A stretch of DNA of 64,000 bases from Variovorax sp. Sphag1AA (lineage in GTDB: Bacteria > Pseudomonadota > Gammaproteobacteria > Burkholderiales > Burkholderiaceae_C), in assembly GCF_014192575.1 (NCBI RefSeq), contig NZ_JACHYC010000003.1, forward strand, positions 620,001 through 684,000. Direction: 5' to 3'. Position numbers and translations under genes: made by a program. Shown in pieces: positions 8,287 to 16,409 of the stretch. The notes beneath the pieces are model-generated. The model made no database searches and was not told where the DNA came from. It saw only the letters and a list, made by a program, of their open reading frames with translations. Numbering within the stretch: the first letter of the stretch is position 1; every line of letters begins with the position of its first letter.

Positions 8287-9390
8287 TTATGCGGGTTCTT
8301 TTTCCGCCTTGTCAGGGGCCGCCAGCACGCCGCGGTTGATCTGGTCGCGTTCCAGCGACTCGAACAGCGCCTTGAAGTTGCCTTCGCCGAAGCCTTCGCG
8401 ATAGTCGCCCTTGCGCTCGATGAACTCGAAGAACACCGGCCCGAGCATCGGCTCCGAGAAGATCTGCAGCAGCAGCCGCGGCTTGCCGCCTTCGGTCGTT
8501 CCGTCCAGCAGGATGCCGCGCGCCTGCAATTCGCCCACTTCCTGGCCGTGGCCGGGCAGGCGCTTCTCGAGGTTGTCGTAGTAGATGTCGTTGGGCGCGG
8601 TCAGCAGCGGGATGCCCGCCATCTGCAGCTGGTCGATCGAGTCGAGCAGGTTGTCGGTCAAGAGGGCGATGTGCTGAATGCCTTCGCCGTTGAACTGCAT
8701 CAGGAACTCCTCGATCTGCCCGCCGCCCTGCTTGGCTTCTTCGTTGAGCGGAATGCGGATGAGCCCGTCCGGTGCCGTCATCGCCTTGGAGGTCAGGCCC
8801 GTGTACTCACCGCTGATGTCGAAGTAGCGGATCTCGCGGAAGTTGAAGAGCTTGCTGTAGAAGTCCGCCCAATAGGCCATGCGGCCGCGATAGACGTTAT
8901 GCGTGAGGTGGTCCACGACCTGGAAGCCGTGGCCCTTGGGATGGCGGTCCACGCCGGGCAGGAATTCGAAGTCGATGTCGTAGATGGACTTGCCGTCTTC
9001 GAAGCGGTCGATCAGGTAAAGCGGCGCGCCGCCGATGCCTTTGATAGCCGGCAGGCGAAGTTCCATCGGGCCGGTGGGGATGTCGATGGGCTGCGCACCC
9101 AGTTCGAGGGCACGCTTGTAAGCCTTGTGCGCGTCGCGCACGCGGAAGGCCAGTCCAGAGGCCGAGGGCCCGTGCTCAGCCGCGAAGTAGCCCGCCTGGC
9201 CCGGTTCGTTGTTCACGATGAAGTTGATATCGCCCTGGCGGAACAGCAGCACGTTCTTGGAACGGTGCTTGGCGACCAGCGTGAAGCCCAGCTTCTCGAA
9301 CAGCGGCTCCAGCACGCCCGGCTTCGGAGAAGCGAATTCCACAAACTCAAAGCCGCAAAGGCCCATCGGGTTCTCGAACAGGTCGGTCAT
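8287..9390 (-). CDS. hpd: 4-hydroxyphenylpyruvate dioxygenase
   Basis: 367 aa, two vicinal-oxygen-chelate domains. Iron ligands are visible as H161 (V-V-D-H-L-T-H), H240 (E-G-I-Q-H-I-A) and E322 (P-V-F-F-E-F-I-E-R), with the usual C-terminal [12 protein letters not shown] segment. It turns 4-hydroxyphenylpyruvate into homogentisate. The ATG at 9390 has a GGAGA ribosome site about 8 nt upstream and was chosen over longer in-frame extensions. It is divergent from an AsnC-type regulator across a 131-bp region with two dyads, so regulation by that protein in response to an aromatic amino acid is likely. Confidence 0.96.
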   Translation of the reverse strand: MTDLFENPMGLCGFEFVEFASPKPGVLEPLFEKLGFTLVAKHRSKNVLLFRQGDINFIVNNEPGQAGYFAAEHGPSASGLAFRVRDAHKAYKRALELGAQPIDIPTGPMELRLPAIKGIGGAPLYLIDRFEDGKSIYDIDFEFLPGVDRHPKGHGFQVVDHLTHNVYRGRMAYWADFYSKLFNFREIRYFDISGEYTGLTSKAMTAPDGLIRIPLNEEAKQGGGQIEEFLMQFNGEGIQHIALLTDNLLDSIDQLQMAGIPLLTAPNDIYYDNLEKRLPGHGQEVGELQARGILLDGTTEGGKPRLLLQIFSEPMLGPVFFEFIERKGDYREGFGEGNFKALFESLERDQINRGVLAAPDKAEKEPA

Positions 9391-9464
9391 ACATCGTCTC
9401 CAGGAATGAAGCAGCCGTTGGCTGGGGGATGGAGAGACTGTAGGCATTTCCCGACGCATTTATC

Positions 9465-9483
9465 TTGCGATTTCAAGGCGCAA
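9465..9483. promoter_or_regulatory. Inverted repeat TTGCG-N9-CGCAA in the hpd/AsnC intergenic region
   Basis: Perfect 5-bp arms TTGCG (9465-9469) and CGCAA (9479-9483) lie between the divergent hpd and AsnC-type genes. Possible regulator or promoter-proximal site; weaker than the neighbouring 15-bp palindrome. Confidence 0.35.
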
Positions 9484-9495
9484 CACCGCCTTCTA

Positions 9496-9510
9496 CGCAT
9501 GATTCATGCG
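9496..9510. promoter_or_regulatory. Candidate AsnC/Lrp operator, 15-bp palindrome
   Basis: CGCATGA-T-TCATGCG is a perfect palindrome with 7-bp arms, ending 11 bp before the ATG of the AsnC-type regulator. Lrp/AsnC proteins bind 15-bp dyads and usually autoregulate, so length and position fit. Binding of the adjacent regulator is inferred. Confidence 0.6.
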
Positions 9511-9521
9511 AAGATGCCCGG

Positions 9522-10001
9522 ATGGAAGAAGCCATCGAGCTCGATTCTCTTGATCGACGCATCCTGACTGTCCTGCAGGCGCAGGGACGGATTTCATTCG
9601 ACGAGCTCGGCAGCCAAGTCGGGCTGTCGGCTTCCGCGGCACTTCGGCGCGTGCGGCGCATGGAGGAAGCAGGCGTCATCGCCGGCTATGCGGCGCTGGT
9701 GCGCGCGCGCCGCGTGGGGCTCAACCTCACCGCCTACATCAACGTGCGGCTGGAGAAGCACACCGGCGGCAGCAAGAGAACGCCAATGGACGGCTTCGCG
9801 GCCGAAGTCGCGACATGGCCCGAAGTGGTGGAATGCGTGTCCCTGACCGGTGACATGGACTTCCTGCTCAAGGTGCTCGTCGCGGACATGGACCACTACA
9901 CCCGATTCGTCATGGACACGCTGCTGAAGCACCCGAGCGTGCAGGACTGCCGCACGAGCTTCGTCATGCGGCCGCTCAAGTCAGGCGTTTCGATGGTGTA
10001 G
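9522..10001 (+). CDS. Lrp/AsnC family transcriptional regulator
   Basis: 159 aa. The N-terminal AsnC helix-turn-helix (about residues 8-60) contains L-D-x-x-D-R-R-I-L and the recognition segment V-G-L-S-A-S-A-A-L-R-R-V. It is followed by the RAM ligand-sensing domain. The ATG at 9522 places L-D-S-L-D-R-R-I-L at the family position; a start 19 codons earlier (9465) would run through the dyads. It is divergent from hpd and phhA, so it is probably their amino-acid-responsive regulator. Confidence 0.9.
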   Translation: MEEAIELDSLDRRILTVLQAQGRISFDELGSQVGLSASAALRRVRRMEEAGVIAGYAALVRARRVGLNLTAYINVRLEKHTGGSKRTPMDGFAAEVATWPEVVECVSLTGDMDFLLKVLVADMDHYTRFVMDTLLKHPSVQDCRTSFVMRPLKSGVSMV

Positions 10002-10017
10002 CGGCGCGCAAGCCCTG

Positions 10018-10782
10018 TCAGCCGGGTTCGCGCGAACCCATCACCGTGCGCTCGCCATCGGGGCGATGCATGTCGAGCAAGGCGCCGCTGAAAGCCCATG
10101 TCGTGGTCGACTTGAGCGCGGCCAGGAACTGGCGCTCCTGCTCCATCACGGCGTCGGCGCAGGCTCGGCGCGTGGTCACGATCGGCCCGACGGCGATCCG
10201 GCTGCCGTCCACCGTGTAGCTGGCCTGGAAGGTATTGCACCCGGCAAAGCCCCGCACGACGCCCTCGCCGAACGACAGGGAGATCGTCGTGTCGATCATC
10301 GGGCTCACCACCGCCTGCCTGCCGTTGTTGAAGCCGGTCACGTTCGAGCGCAGGCCGATCAGGCTGGGCTTCGGCTCGGCCTTGAAGGTCATCACCGGTT
10401 CGCCGCGTGCCGACATCAGGGTGAGGCTATCGCCGCTCAGCACAGGGCGGAAGGTGCCGGCCATCGCCTTGTGGACCGCGCCCTCCACCTTCATCGCATT
10501 GCCGTCGCACATCATCATCGAACCGGCGAGGCGGCCGATGACGAGCCGGTCCGGTTGCTTGAAGTTGTACGAGCCGAAGAAGCGGTTGCAGCCCGAAAAG
10601 CCGGAAACACGCCCCCCTTCGAATCTGGCGGTCACGGCCTGCGGCCCGCTCGGAAGAAGACTCGCATCCAGCCCTTGCACGTTGGTGAGGGCCCAGGTCG
10701 GCCCTTCGATTCCCGCGGCCGCGGCGGACAGGGAGAACACCATCGAACCCAGCACCGTAAAGACAGATCGCTTCGCGTTCAC
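10018..10782 (-). CDS. Secreted protein with two META (HslJ-like) domains
   Basis: 254 aa with an N-terminal signal peptide ending near A-A-A-A-G. Two copies of the META fold follow, each with the signature S/A-G-C-N-x-F (S-G-C-N-R-F-F-G-S and A-G-C-N-T-F-Q-A-S) and a later M-M-C-D or R-A-C-A-D Cys. The start is GTG at 10782, supported by an AAGGAG ribosome site 6 nt upstream. META-domain proteins such as HslJ are periplasmic or outer-membrane proteins linked to novobiocin tolerance in E. coli; the biochemical role is unknown. It converges on the AsnC-type gene with a 16-bp gap. Confidence 0.8.
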   Translation of the reverse strand: MNAKRSVFTVLGSMVFSLSAAAAGIEGPTWALTNVQGLDASLLPSGPQAVTARFEGGRVSGFSGCNRFFGSYNFKQPDRLVIGRLAGSMMMCDGNAMKVEGAVHKAMAGTFRPVLSGDSLTLMSARGEPVMTFKAEPKPSLIGLRSNVTGFNNGRQAVVSPMIDTTISLSFGEGVVRGFAGCNTFQASYTVDGSRIAVGPIVTTRRACADAVMEQERQFLAALKSTTTWAFSGALLDMHRPDGERTVMGSREPG

Positions 10783-10825
10783 TTCGGCTCCTTCGCCCTG
10801 CGGGCGTGTCGTTCGAAGCGAGATC

Positions 10826-11557
10826 TTAGTCAGAGGTCAAGACACGTCCAGCCGATTGAAGATCACCCGAATCCGCGGCCTGCTTCGCCTTCATGCGCAC
10901 CGTGTAGTCCTGGTAGGCCGGCAAGGCGACGGAGGCCACGGTACCCACCAGCATCGCGACGGAGAGCACGCCGGCAACGAAGGGCATGAAGCTGCTCGTG
11001 CCGCCGTTGCGCGCAACGAGACCGAGTTGCCCTTCCTGGCTGCGGTTGATCGCCCGCGCACGCCCGATCACGCGCTCGCAATGCCGGTAATAGGCCGCGT
11101 CGGCAAGAAGCGGCGGCAGGATGAAGATGGCCAGCAGGTACGCCAGGTAGCCAGCGCCGAGTGCCCATGGCACGGATCGCCCGAACAGCGCCGCAGGCAC
11201 CAGCACCATGTACGGAAGAAAGAAGTAGATCGCCGCCTTGCCCCACATCTTTCTGTAGAGGAGCCAGTAGAAAGTGGCGAAGAAAGCCGGCCAGTGCCAG
11301 CCAGCCGATGTCTTGCGCTCATGGTCGAAGAGCGCGAACTTCGCGAGATAGTGGTCGCGATTCCTGGGCCCGACTGCTGCCGCGTAGAGCTCGCGTAGCC
11401 CTTCACGCGTCTCGCGCGGGTTGTCGAGGGCGCCCAGCAGGCTCTTTCGTTGTCCGGTGCCGCCGTTGGCGGTGGGTTCCCTTCTGACACTGACGCCGCA
11501 GCTCGAGCACAGTGGAAGGGTGGGTCCGTTCAAGGTGCCGCACTGGGCGCAGTACAT
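10826..11557 (-). CDS. DUF2628-type membrane protein with N-terminal zinc ribbon and pilin-like C-terminal segment
   Basis: 243 aa. The N-terminus M-Y-C-A-Q-C-G-T plus C-S-S-C forms a zinc ribbon (two C-x2-C pairs). The middle has the DUF2628 pattern (W-H-W-P-A-F-F-A-T-F-Y-W-L-L-Y-R-K-M-W) and several hydrophobic segments. The C-terminal ~45 residues contain a hydrophobic helix running into A-L-P-A-Y-Q-D-Y-T-V-R, which is strikingly like the N-terminal helix of type IV pilins. The start at 11557 was chosen because the zinc ribbon begins at once; a longer in-frame form exists. Function unknown; membrane location is likely. Confidence 0.7.
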   Translation of the reverse strand: MYCAQCGTLNGPTLPLCSSCGVSVRREPTANGGTGQRKSLLGALDNPRETREGLRELYAAAVGPRNRDHYLAKFALFDHERKTSAGWHWPAFFATFYWLLYRKMWGKAAIYFFLPYMVLVPAALFGRSVPWALGAGYLAYLLAIFILPPLLADAAYYRHCERVIGRARAINRSQEGQLGLVARNGGTSSFMPFVAGVLSVAMLVGTVASVALPAYQDYTVRMKAKQAADSGDLQSAGRVLTSD

Positions 11558-11649
11558 CACAGCGGTTCGGGCAGGGCCGAAGTTGAGATGGCGAGGTTTA
11601 TATCCCAACCACTTCGCCGGCCGAGTCGGAACTTACACCGATGCGTCGC

Positions 11650-12621
11650 TCAGGAGACGGCGACCTTCACCCTGCCTTCGGCGAAAAAGCTGCGGAGGTT
11701 CTCGATCACAAGGTCGGCCATCGCCTGACGGGTTTCGCGGGTGGCGCTGGCGACATGCGGCAGCAGCACCGCGTTGTCGAGCGTGAAGAAGGCTTCGGGC
11801 ACCTGCGGCTCCTTCTCGAACACGTCGAGGCCGGCGCCGGCAATGCGGCGCTCGCGCAGCGCATCGAGCAAGGCGGCTTCGTCGATGACCGAGCCGCGCG
11901 AAATGTTGATGAGGAAGCCTTCGGGGCCGAGCGCGTCGAGCACGCCCGCATCGACCAGCTTGCGCGTCTCCGGCCCGCCGGCGCTCGCGACCACGAGGAA
12001 GTCGGCCCAGCTCGCGAGGCCCTTCAGAGTGGGTTCGTAGGCATAGGGGCTGTCCTGCAGCTCGCGGCGGTTGTGATAGCGCACCTCCATGTCGAAGCCG
12101 CTTGCGCGCCATGCGATCACGCGGCCGATGCGGCCCATGCCGAGGATGCCGAGCTTCTTGCCCGAGATGCGCGTGGTCAGCGGGTACTGGCCCTTGAGCC
12201 AGTCGCCACGGCGCACGAAGCGGTCGGCTGCCGAGAAGCGGCGCGCCACGTCCATCAGAAGGCCGAAGGCGGTATCGGCCACGCAATCGTTGAGCACGTC
12301 GGGCGTGTAGCCGACGGGGATGCCGCGCTCGCGCGCACGCGCGATGTCGATGGTTTCGTAGCCAACGCCGAAGCTGGAGATCACGCGCAAGTTGGGCAGC
12401 GCGTCGATCAATGCGCGTTCGGCGCCATAGCGGGCCGAGCTGACGAGTGCGACGAACTCGTGGCCGTGCTCGGCGAGCCAGGCGCTGTTGTCCTTCTCGG
12501 GGTCCAGCACATGCACGTCATAGCTATCGACGAGCGCGCTTTCGAGCTGTGGCAGCAGGCGGCCTTTCTGGAGGATGCGGGGCTTGGTCATGCGTTCGAT
12601 GTCTTTCTGGTTCGGGTTCAT
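11650..12621 (-). CDS. D-2-hydroxyacid dehydrogenase (NAD(P)-dependent)
   Basis: 323 aa, normal for the glyoxylate/hydroxypyruvate reductase and D-isomer dehydrogenase family. The Rossmann motif is G-M-G-R-I-G (161-166). The catalytic residues are visible as R242 (N-I-S-R-G), E269 (D-V-F-E) and H289 (L-P-H-V). The ATG at 12621 overlaps the stop of the upstream Bug receptor (ATGA); a second ATG at 12591 would give 313 aa. It is the last gene of an operon with three Bug receptors, an RraA-like protein and an IlvD/Edd dehydratase, and would fit reduction of a 2-oxoacid or glyoxylate released in sugar-acid breakdown. Confidence 0.9.
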   Translation of the reverse strand: MNPNQKDIERMTKPRILQKGRLLPQLESALVDSYDVHVLDPEKDNSAWLAEHGHEFVALVSSARYGAERALIDALPNLRVISSFGVGYETIDIARARERGIPVGYTPDVLNDCVADTAFGLLMDVARRFSAADRFVRRGDWLKGQYPLTTRISGKKLGILGMGRIGRVIAWRASGFDMEVRYHNRRELQDSPYAYEPTLKGLASWADFLVVASAGGPETRKLVDAGVLDALGPEGFLINISRGSVIDEAALLDALRERRIAGAGLDVFEKEPQVPEAFFTLDNAVLLPHVASATRETRQAMADLVIENLRSFFAEGRVKVAVS

Positions 12622-13601
12622 TCGGGCTGGATGCCGGCGTCCTTCGCGACCTTGGCCCATTTGCCCATTTCCTGCGCGATGAAGGCGGAGAACTGCTCGG
12701 GCGTGCCACCCACCGGCTCCACGCCGGCATCCATCAACCGCTGCTTCACATCGGGCAGCGCCAGGATGCGCGTCGTCTCTGCGGCGATCTTGGCAACGAC
12801 AGGCTTCGGCGTACCTGCGGGCGCGAGCAAGCCACCCCACGTACTCGTCTCATAGCCCGGCAGTCCAGCCTCGGCCATGGTGGGCACATCGGGCAGCATC
12901 GCGACGCGCTTGGAGGTGGTGACGGCCAGTGCACGCAGCTTGCCGGCCTTCACCTGCGTGCTCACCGCCGCGAGCGTGTCGAACATCAGCGAGACACGGC
13001 CGCTCAACAGATCGGGATGCGCGAGGGTGCTGCCCTTGTATGGCACGTGCACCATGTCGATGCCGGTCATGCTCTTGAACAACTCGCCGGAAAAGTGCGG
13101 TGCACCGCCGGAGCCGCTCGAAGCAAAGGAGAGCTGGCCCGGATGGGCCTTGCCATAGGCGATCAGCTCCTTGAGGTTCTTCGCCGGGAAGGACGGCGCG
13201 ACCACCAGCACCAGGGGCACGGCATGCGTCTGGACCACCGGCTCGAAGCTCTTCAGCGTGTCGAAGGGCAGCTTCTTCACCATCAACGGGTTGATCGCAT
13301 GGCTGCTCGCGACCAACGCGAGGGTATGGCCGTCCGGCGGGCTCTTGGCAACGAAGTCGGTGCCGATGATGCCGGTCGCGCCGGTCCTGTTGTCGATGAC
13401 AACCGGCTGGCCCCAGCTCTCGGACATCTTCTGTCCGATCAGGCGCGCGGCGAGATCGATCGCGCCGCCGGGCGACGCCGGCACCACGATGGTCATGGGC
13501 TTGGTCGGGAAGGTCTGCGCCTGTGCAGGCGCGATGGCAGCAAGTGTTGCGATTGCCGCGCAGAGAAGCGGTGCGATCGCGAGCGTTCGACGTTGGATCA
13601 T
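12618..13601 (-). CDS. Bug/TctC family tripartite tricarboxylate transporter substrate-binding protein (first of three in tandem)
   Basis: 327 aa with a signal peptide cleaved near A-Q-A-Q. The mature start F-P-T-K-P-M-T-I-V-V-P and the loops S-P-G-G-A-I-D, P-P-D-G-H-T and H-V-P-Y-K-G are the Bug fold signatures. Bug receptors bind carboxylates in the periplasm. The ATG at 13601 directly precedes the signal peptide. No TctA/TctB membrane subunits occur in the window, so the receptor either works with a distant transporter or acts as a sensor. Confidence 0.93.
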   Translation of the reverse strand: MIQRRTLAIAPLLCAAIATLAAIAPAQAQTFPTKPMTIVVPASPGGAIDLAARLIGQKMSESWGQPVVIDNRTGATGIIGTDFVAKSPPDGHTLALVASSHAINPLMVKKLPFDTLKSFEPVVQTHAVPLVLVVAPSFPAKNLKELIAYGKAHPGQLSFASSGSGGAPHFSGELFKSMTGIDMVHVPYKGSTLAHPDLLSGRVSLMFDTLAAVSTQVKAGKLRALAVTTSKRVAMLPDVPTMAEAGLPGYETSTWGGLLAPAGTPKPVVAKIAAETTRILALPDVKQRLMDAGVEPVGGTPEQFSAFIAQEMGKWAKVAKDAGIQPE

Positions 13602-13614
13602 CAGTCTGCTCCGC

Positions 13615-14610
13615 TCACTCGATGCGCACATTGCCCGCCTTGATGACGCGCGCATAGCGATCCTTGTCGGCATTGATGGTCGCCTGCAGCTCGGCGGGCG
13701 TCGTGCCGCGCGGCGTTGCGCCTTGCGCGATGAGCTTCTCTTTCACATCGGGCAAGGCCACCACTTCCTTCACCGCGGCCGAGAGCTTGTCGATGATCGT
13801 CTGCGGCGTGCCTGCAGGTGCCAACAACGCGACCCACGAACCCGAGTCGGCATTGGCGATGCCTTGCTCCGAGAGCGTCGGCACATCGGGCATGCCGGGC
13901 GATCGCGTCGGGCTGGTCACCGCGAGTGCGCGCAGCTTGCCCGTCTTCACGTAGCTGTAGGTCTCCAGGATCGATGCGAAGAGCATGTCGACATGCCCAG
14001 CCATCAGATCCGCCATCGCAGGACCGCCGCCTTTGTAGGGCACGTGAGTGAGCTTCGCGCCGGTGGCCTGCTGGAAGATCTCCGCCGTGAGATGCGGCGA
14101 GCCGCCGTTGCCGGAGCTGGCGAAGGTGTATTTGCCCGGCTCGGCCTTGGCGAGCGCGACCAGTTCCTTCGGCGTCTTCGCAGGCACCTTCGGATTGACC
14201 ACCAGCGCGAATGGCAAGTCTGCAAACAACGAGATCGGCGCGAAGGCCTTGTCCGCGTCGTAGGGCATCTTCGGATAGAGCGACTGGTTGATCGCCTGAG
14301 TGCCCACATTGCCCACCAGCAGCGTGTAGCCGTCGGGCTTGGCCCTGGCGACCGCTTCGGCACCGACGAGGCCGCCCGCGCCGGTGCGGTTGTCCACCAC
14401 GAAGGTCTGATTGAGTTTCTCGCCCAGCTTGGTGGCGAGGATGCGCGCCGCGATGTCGGTGCCGCCGCCAGGTGCGAAGGGCACGACGACGGTCACGGTG
14501 CGTTCGGGGTAGCTGCCTTGTGCGTACGCGGCCATGGGCGCGAGGGCGGCGCCCAGGGTACCGAGCGCCAGGGCCACGATCGACCGGCGCGCGAATCTGC
14601 TTGTCTGCAT
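13615..14610 (-). CDS. Bug/TctC family substrate-binding protein (second of three in tandem)
   Basis: 331 aa. Signal peptide ends near A-Y-A-Q-G, followed by Y-P-E-R-T-V-T-V-V-V-P-F-A-P-G-G-G-T-D, K-P-D-G-Y-T and T-H-V-P-Y-K-G, the conserved ligand-binding loops of the family. It is clearly divergent from its two neighbours, so this is not a recent tandem duplication. It lies 13 bp upstream of the next receptor and is probably transcribed with the dehydratase and RraA-like genes. Confidence 0.93.
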   Translation of the reverse strand: MQTSRFARRSIVALALGTLGAALAPMAAYAQGSYPERTVTVVVPFAPGGGTDIAARILATKLGEKLNQTFVVDNRTGAGGLVGAEAVARAKPDGYTLLVGNVGTQAINQSLYPKMPYDADKAFAPISLFADLPFALVVNPKVPAKTPKELVALAKAEPGKYTFASSGNGGSPHLTAEIFQQATGAKLTHVPYKGGGPAMADLMAGHVDMLFASILETYSYVKTGKLRALAVTSPTRSPGMPDVPTLSEQGIANADSGSWVALLAPAGTPQTIIDKLSAAVKEVVALPDVKEKLIAQGATPRGTTPAELQATINADKDRYARVIKAGNVRIE

Positions 14611-14647
14611 GCTTGCCTTTCTGGAGTGTGCGAGAAAGAAGAGAGAC

Positions 14648-15631
14648 TCAGTCGGCGGTGGCGCCCGACTTCTTCACGAGCTCTGCCCAGCGCGGGATTT
14701 CGCGCGCCATGAAGTCGCGCAGTTCTTCCGGCGAGCTGCCGACGAGTTCCATCGCAAGCTGGTCATGCAGCTTGGCCTGCACGTCCGGCTGCTTCAAGGC
14801 GCTGACGATCTCGGCGTTCAGGCGATTGACGATCGGGCGCGGCGTGCCCTTGGGCACATAGACCGCCTGCCACGACGACATCTCGAAGTTGGGCAAGCCC
14901 GACTCGATCATGGTGGGCAGGTTCGGCACCAGCGCGATGCGCTTGCTGGTGGTCACCGCCAGCAGCTTGAGCTTGCCGCTCTGGACAAGCGGCATCGCGG
15001 CAGTCACCTGGTCGAACATGAAGGGCACGAGGCCAGCGGCCACGTCGGTCATCGCGGGTGGCGTGCCCTTGTAGGGCACATGGGTCAGCTTGACGCCGAT
15101 CTGGTCCGCGAAAAGCTCACCCGCGAGATGGGTCGAGGTGCCTGCACCCGACGAAGCGAATGTGCGCTTGCTCTCGTCCTTCTTGAGCAGTGCGATCAGT
15201 TCCGGCACCGAGTTCACGCCAAGCTGTGCATTGACGATGAGCACATTGGGCAGCCGCGCGACGAGCGAGACCGGCTCGAAGTCCTTCATCGGGTCGTACG
15301 GGAGCTTCTTGTAGAGGCTCGCGTTGATCGCGTGGGTGCTGATGGTGCCGCCGAAGAGCGTGTAGCCATCGGGTGCCGCTTTCGCGACGTAGGCGGCGCC
15401 GATGCCTCCGGCCTGTCCGGGCCGGTTGTCGATGACGACCGACTGCTTCAGGTTCTCGGACATCTTCTGTGCGAGCGTGCGTCCGACGATGTCGGTCGAG
15501 CCGCCCGCGGTGAAAGGCACCACATAAGTGATCGGCTTGGCGGCGGGCCAGTCGGCGGCTTGCGCCTGCAGGCAGGCAAAGGTCGGCAGTGCGCAGGCTG
15601 CTGCGAGCAGCGCGCGTCGAAGAAGGGTCAT
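14648..15631 (-). CDS. Bug/TctC family substrate-binding protein (third of three in tandem)
   Basis: 327 aa with signal peptide ending near A-Q-A-A-D. The T-A-G-G-S-T-D, A-P-D-G-Y-T and T-H-V-P-Y-K-G loops mark the family. It is the first receptor downstream of the RraA-like gene (37 bp gap). Binding of an aldonate, aldarate or related sugar acid would fit the adjacent IlvD/Edd dehydratase; this is an inference from context only. Confidence 0.93.
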   Translation of the reverse strand: MTLLRRALLAAACALPTFACLQAQAADWPAAKPITYVVPFTAGGSTDIVGRTLAQKMSENLKQSVVIDNRPGQAGGIGAAYVAKAAPDGYTLFGGTISTHAINASLYKKLPYDPMKDFEPVSLVARLPNVLIVNAQLGVNSVPELIALLKKDESKRTFASSGAGTSTHLAGELFADQIGVKLTHVPYKGTPPAMTDVAAGLVPFMFDQVTAAMPLVQSGKLKLLAVTTSKRIALVPNLPTMIESGLPNFEMSSWQAVYVPKGTPRPIVNRLNAEIVSALKQPDVQAKLHDQLAMELVGSSPEELRDFMAREIPRWAELVKKSGATAD

Positions 15632-15668
15632 GGGTTGTCTCTCTTTGTGGTCTTGTCTTGTCGGGCTC

Positions 15669-16379
15669 TCAGCGGCCCTTTGCCTCGCGCCATGCGGCGA
15701 AGTCGGTGCGCGACTGCTCTTCGGTCGGCGGATAGAGGCCGAGGATGGAGCGGCCTTCCAGCACCTTCTCCTGCACGAAGTCCTCGAACGCAGTCATCTC
15801 GGTGGCCTCGGCGGCGATCTCGTCGGCGATGCCCGCCGGGATCACGATCACGCCTTCGGCATCGCCGACGATCACGTCGCCCGGAAACACCGGCGCATCG
15901 CCGCAACCGATCGGCACGTTGATGTCGATTGCCTGGTGCAGCGTGAGATTGGTCGGTGCACTGGGGCGGGTGTGATACGCGGGGAAAGGCAGCTTCGCGA
16001 TGTCGGGGCTGTCGCGAAAGCCGCCGTCCGTCACCACACCAGCCACGCCGCGCTTCATCAGACGGCTCACGAGAATGCCGCCGGCCGATGCGGCGCGCGC
16101 ATCCTTGCGGCTGTCGATCACCAACACCGCGCCTTCCGGGCACTGCTCGACAGCCTGGCGCTGCGGATGCTGGCGGTCGAGGAACACGTTGATCGTGTTG
16201 AGGTCTTCGCGCGCCGGGATGTAGCGCAGCGTAAAGGCCTCGCCCACCATGTTGGGCAATCCTGCGTTGAGCGGGCGCACGTCCTGGATGAACTGGTTGC
16301 GCAATCCGCGCTTGAACAAGGCGGTGCAAAGCGTGGCGGTGCTGACCTTCATCAGCTGCTCGCGGGTCTTGGGATTCAC
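15669..16379 (-). CDS. RraA-like / class II (4-hydroxy-4-methyl-2-oxoglutarate-type) aldolase family protein
   Basis: 236 aa. Blocks G-E-A-F-T-L-R-Y, G-G-I-L-V-S-R-L, V-T-D-G-G-F-R-D and the metal-site region G-D-V-I-V-G-D-A-E-G-V-I-V-I-P match the RraA/HMG-aldolase family (substrate Arg and metal Asp in D-G-G-F-R-D). The start is GTG at 16379, supported by GGAG 8-9 nt upstream. Proteins of this family in catabolic operons are divalent-metal-dependent aldolases cleaving 4-hydroxy-2-oxoacids to pyruvate, or oxaloacetate decarboxylases. Next to an IlvD/Edd dehydratase it may cleave a 2-oxo-3-deoxy sugar acid, but the substrate is not established. Confidence 0.85.
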   Translation of the reverse strand: MNPKTREQLMKVSTATLCTALFKRGLRNQFIQDVRPLNAGLPNMVGEAFTLRYIPAREDLNTINVFLDRQHPQRQAVEQCPEGAVLVIDSRKDARAASAGGILVSRLMKRGVAGVVTDGGFRDSPDIAKLPFPAYHTRPSAPTNLTLHQAIDINVPIGCGDAPVFPGDVIVGDAEGVIVIPAGIADEIAAEATEMTAFEDFVQEKVLEGRSILGLYPPTEEQSRTDFAAWREAKGR

Positions 16380-16409
16380 TGGTTTCGTCTCCGTGGCGTA
16401 TCGATGGAT

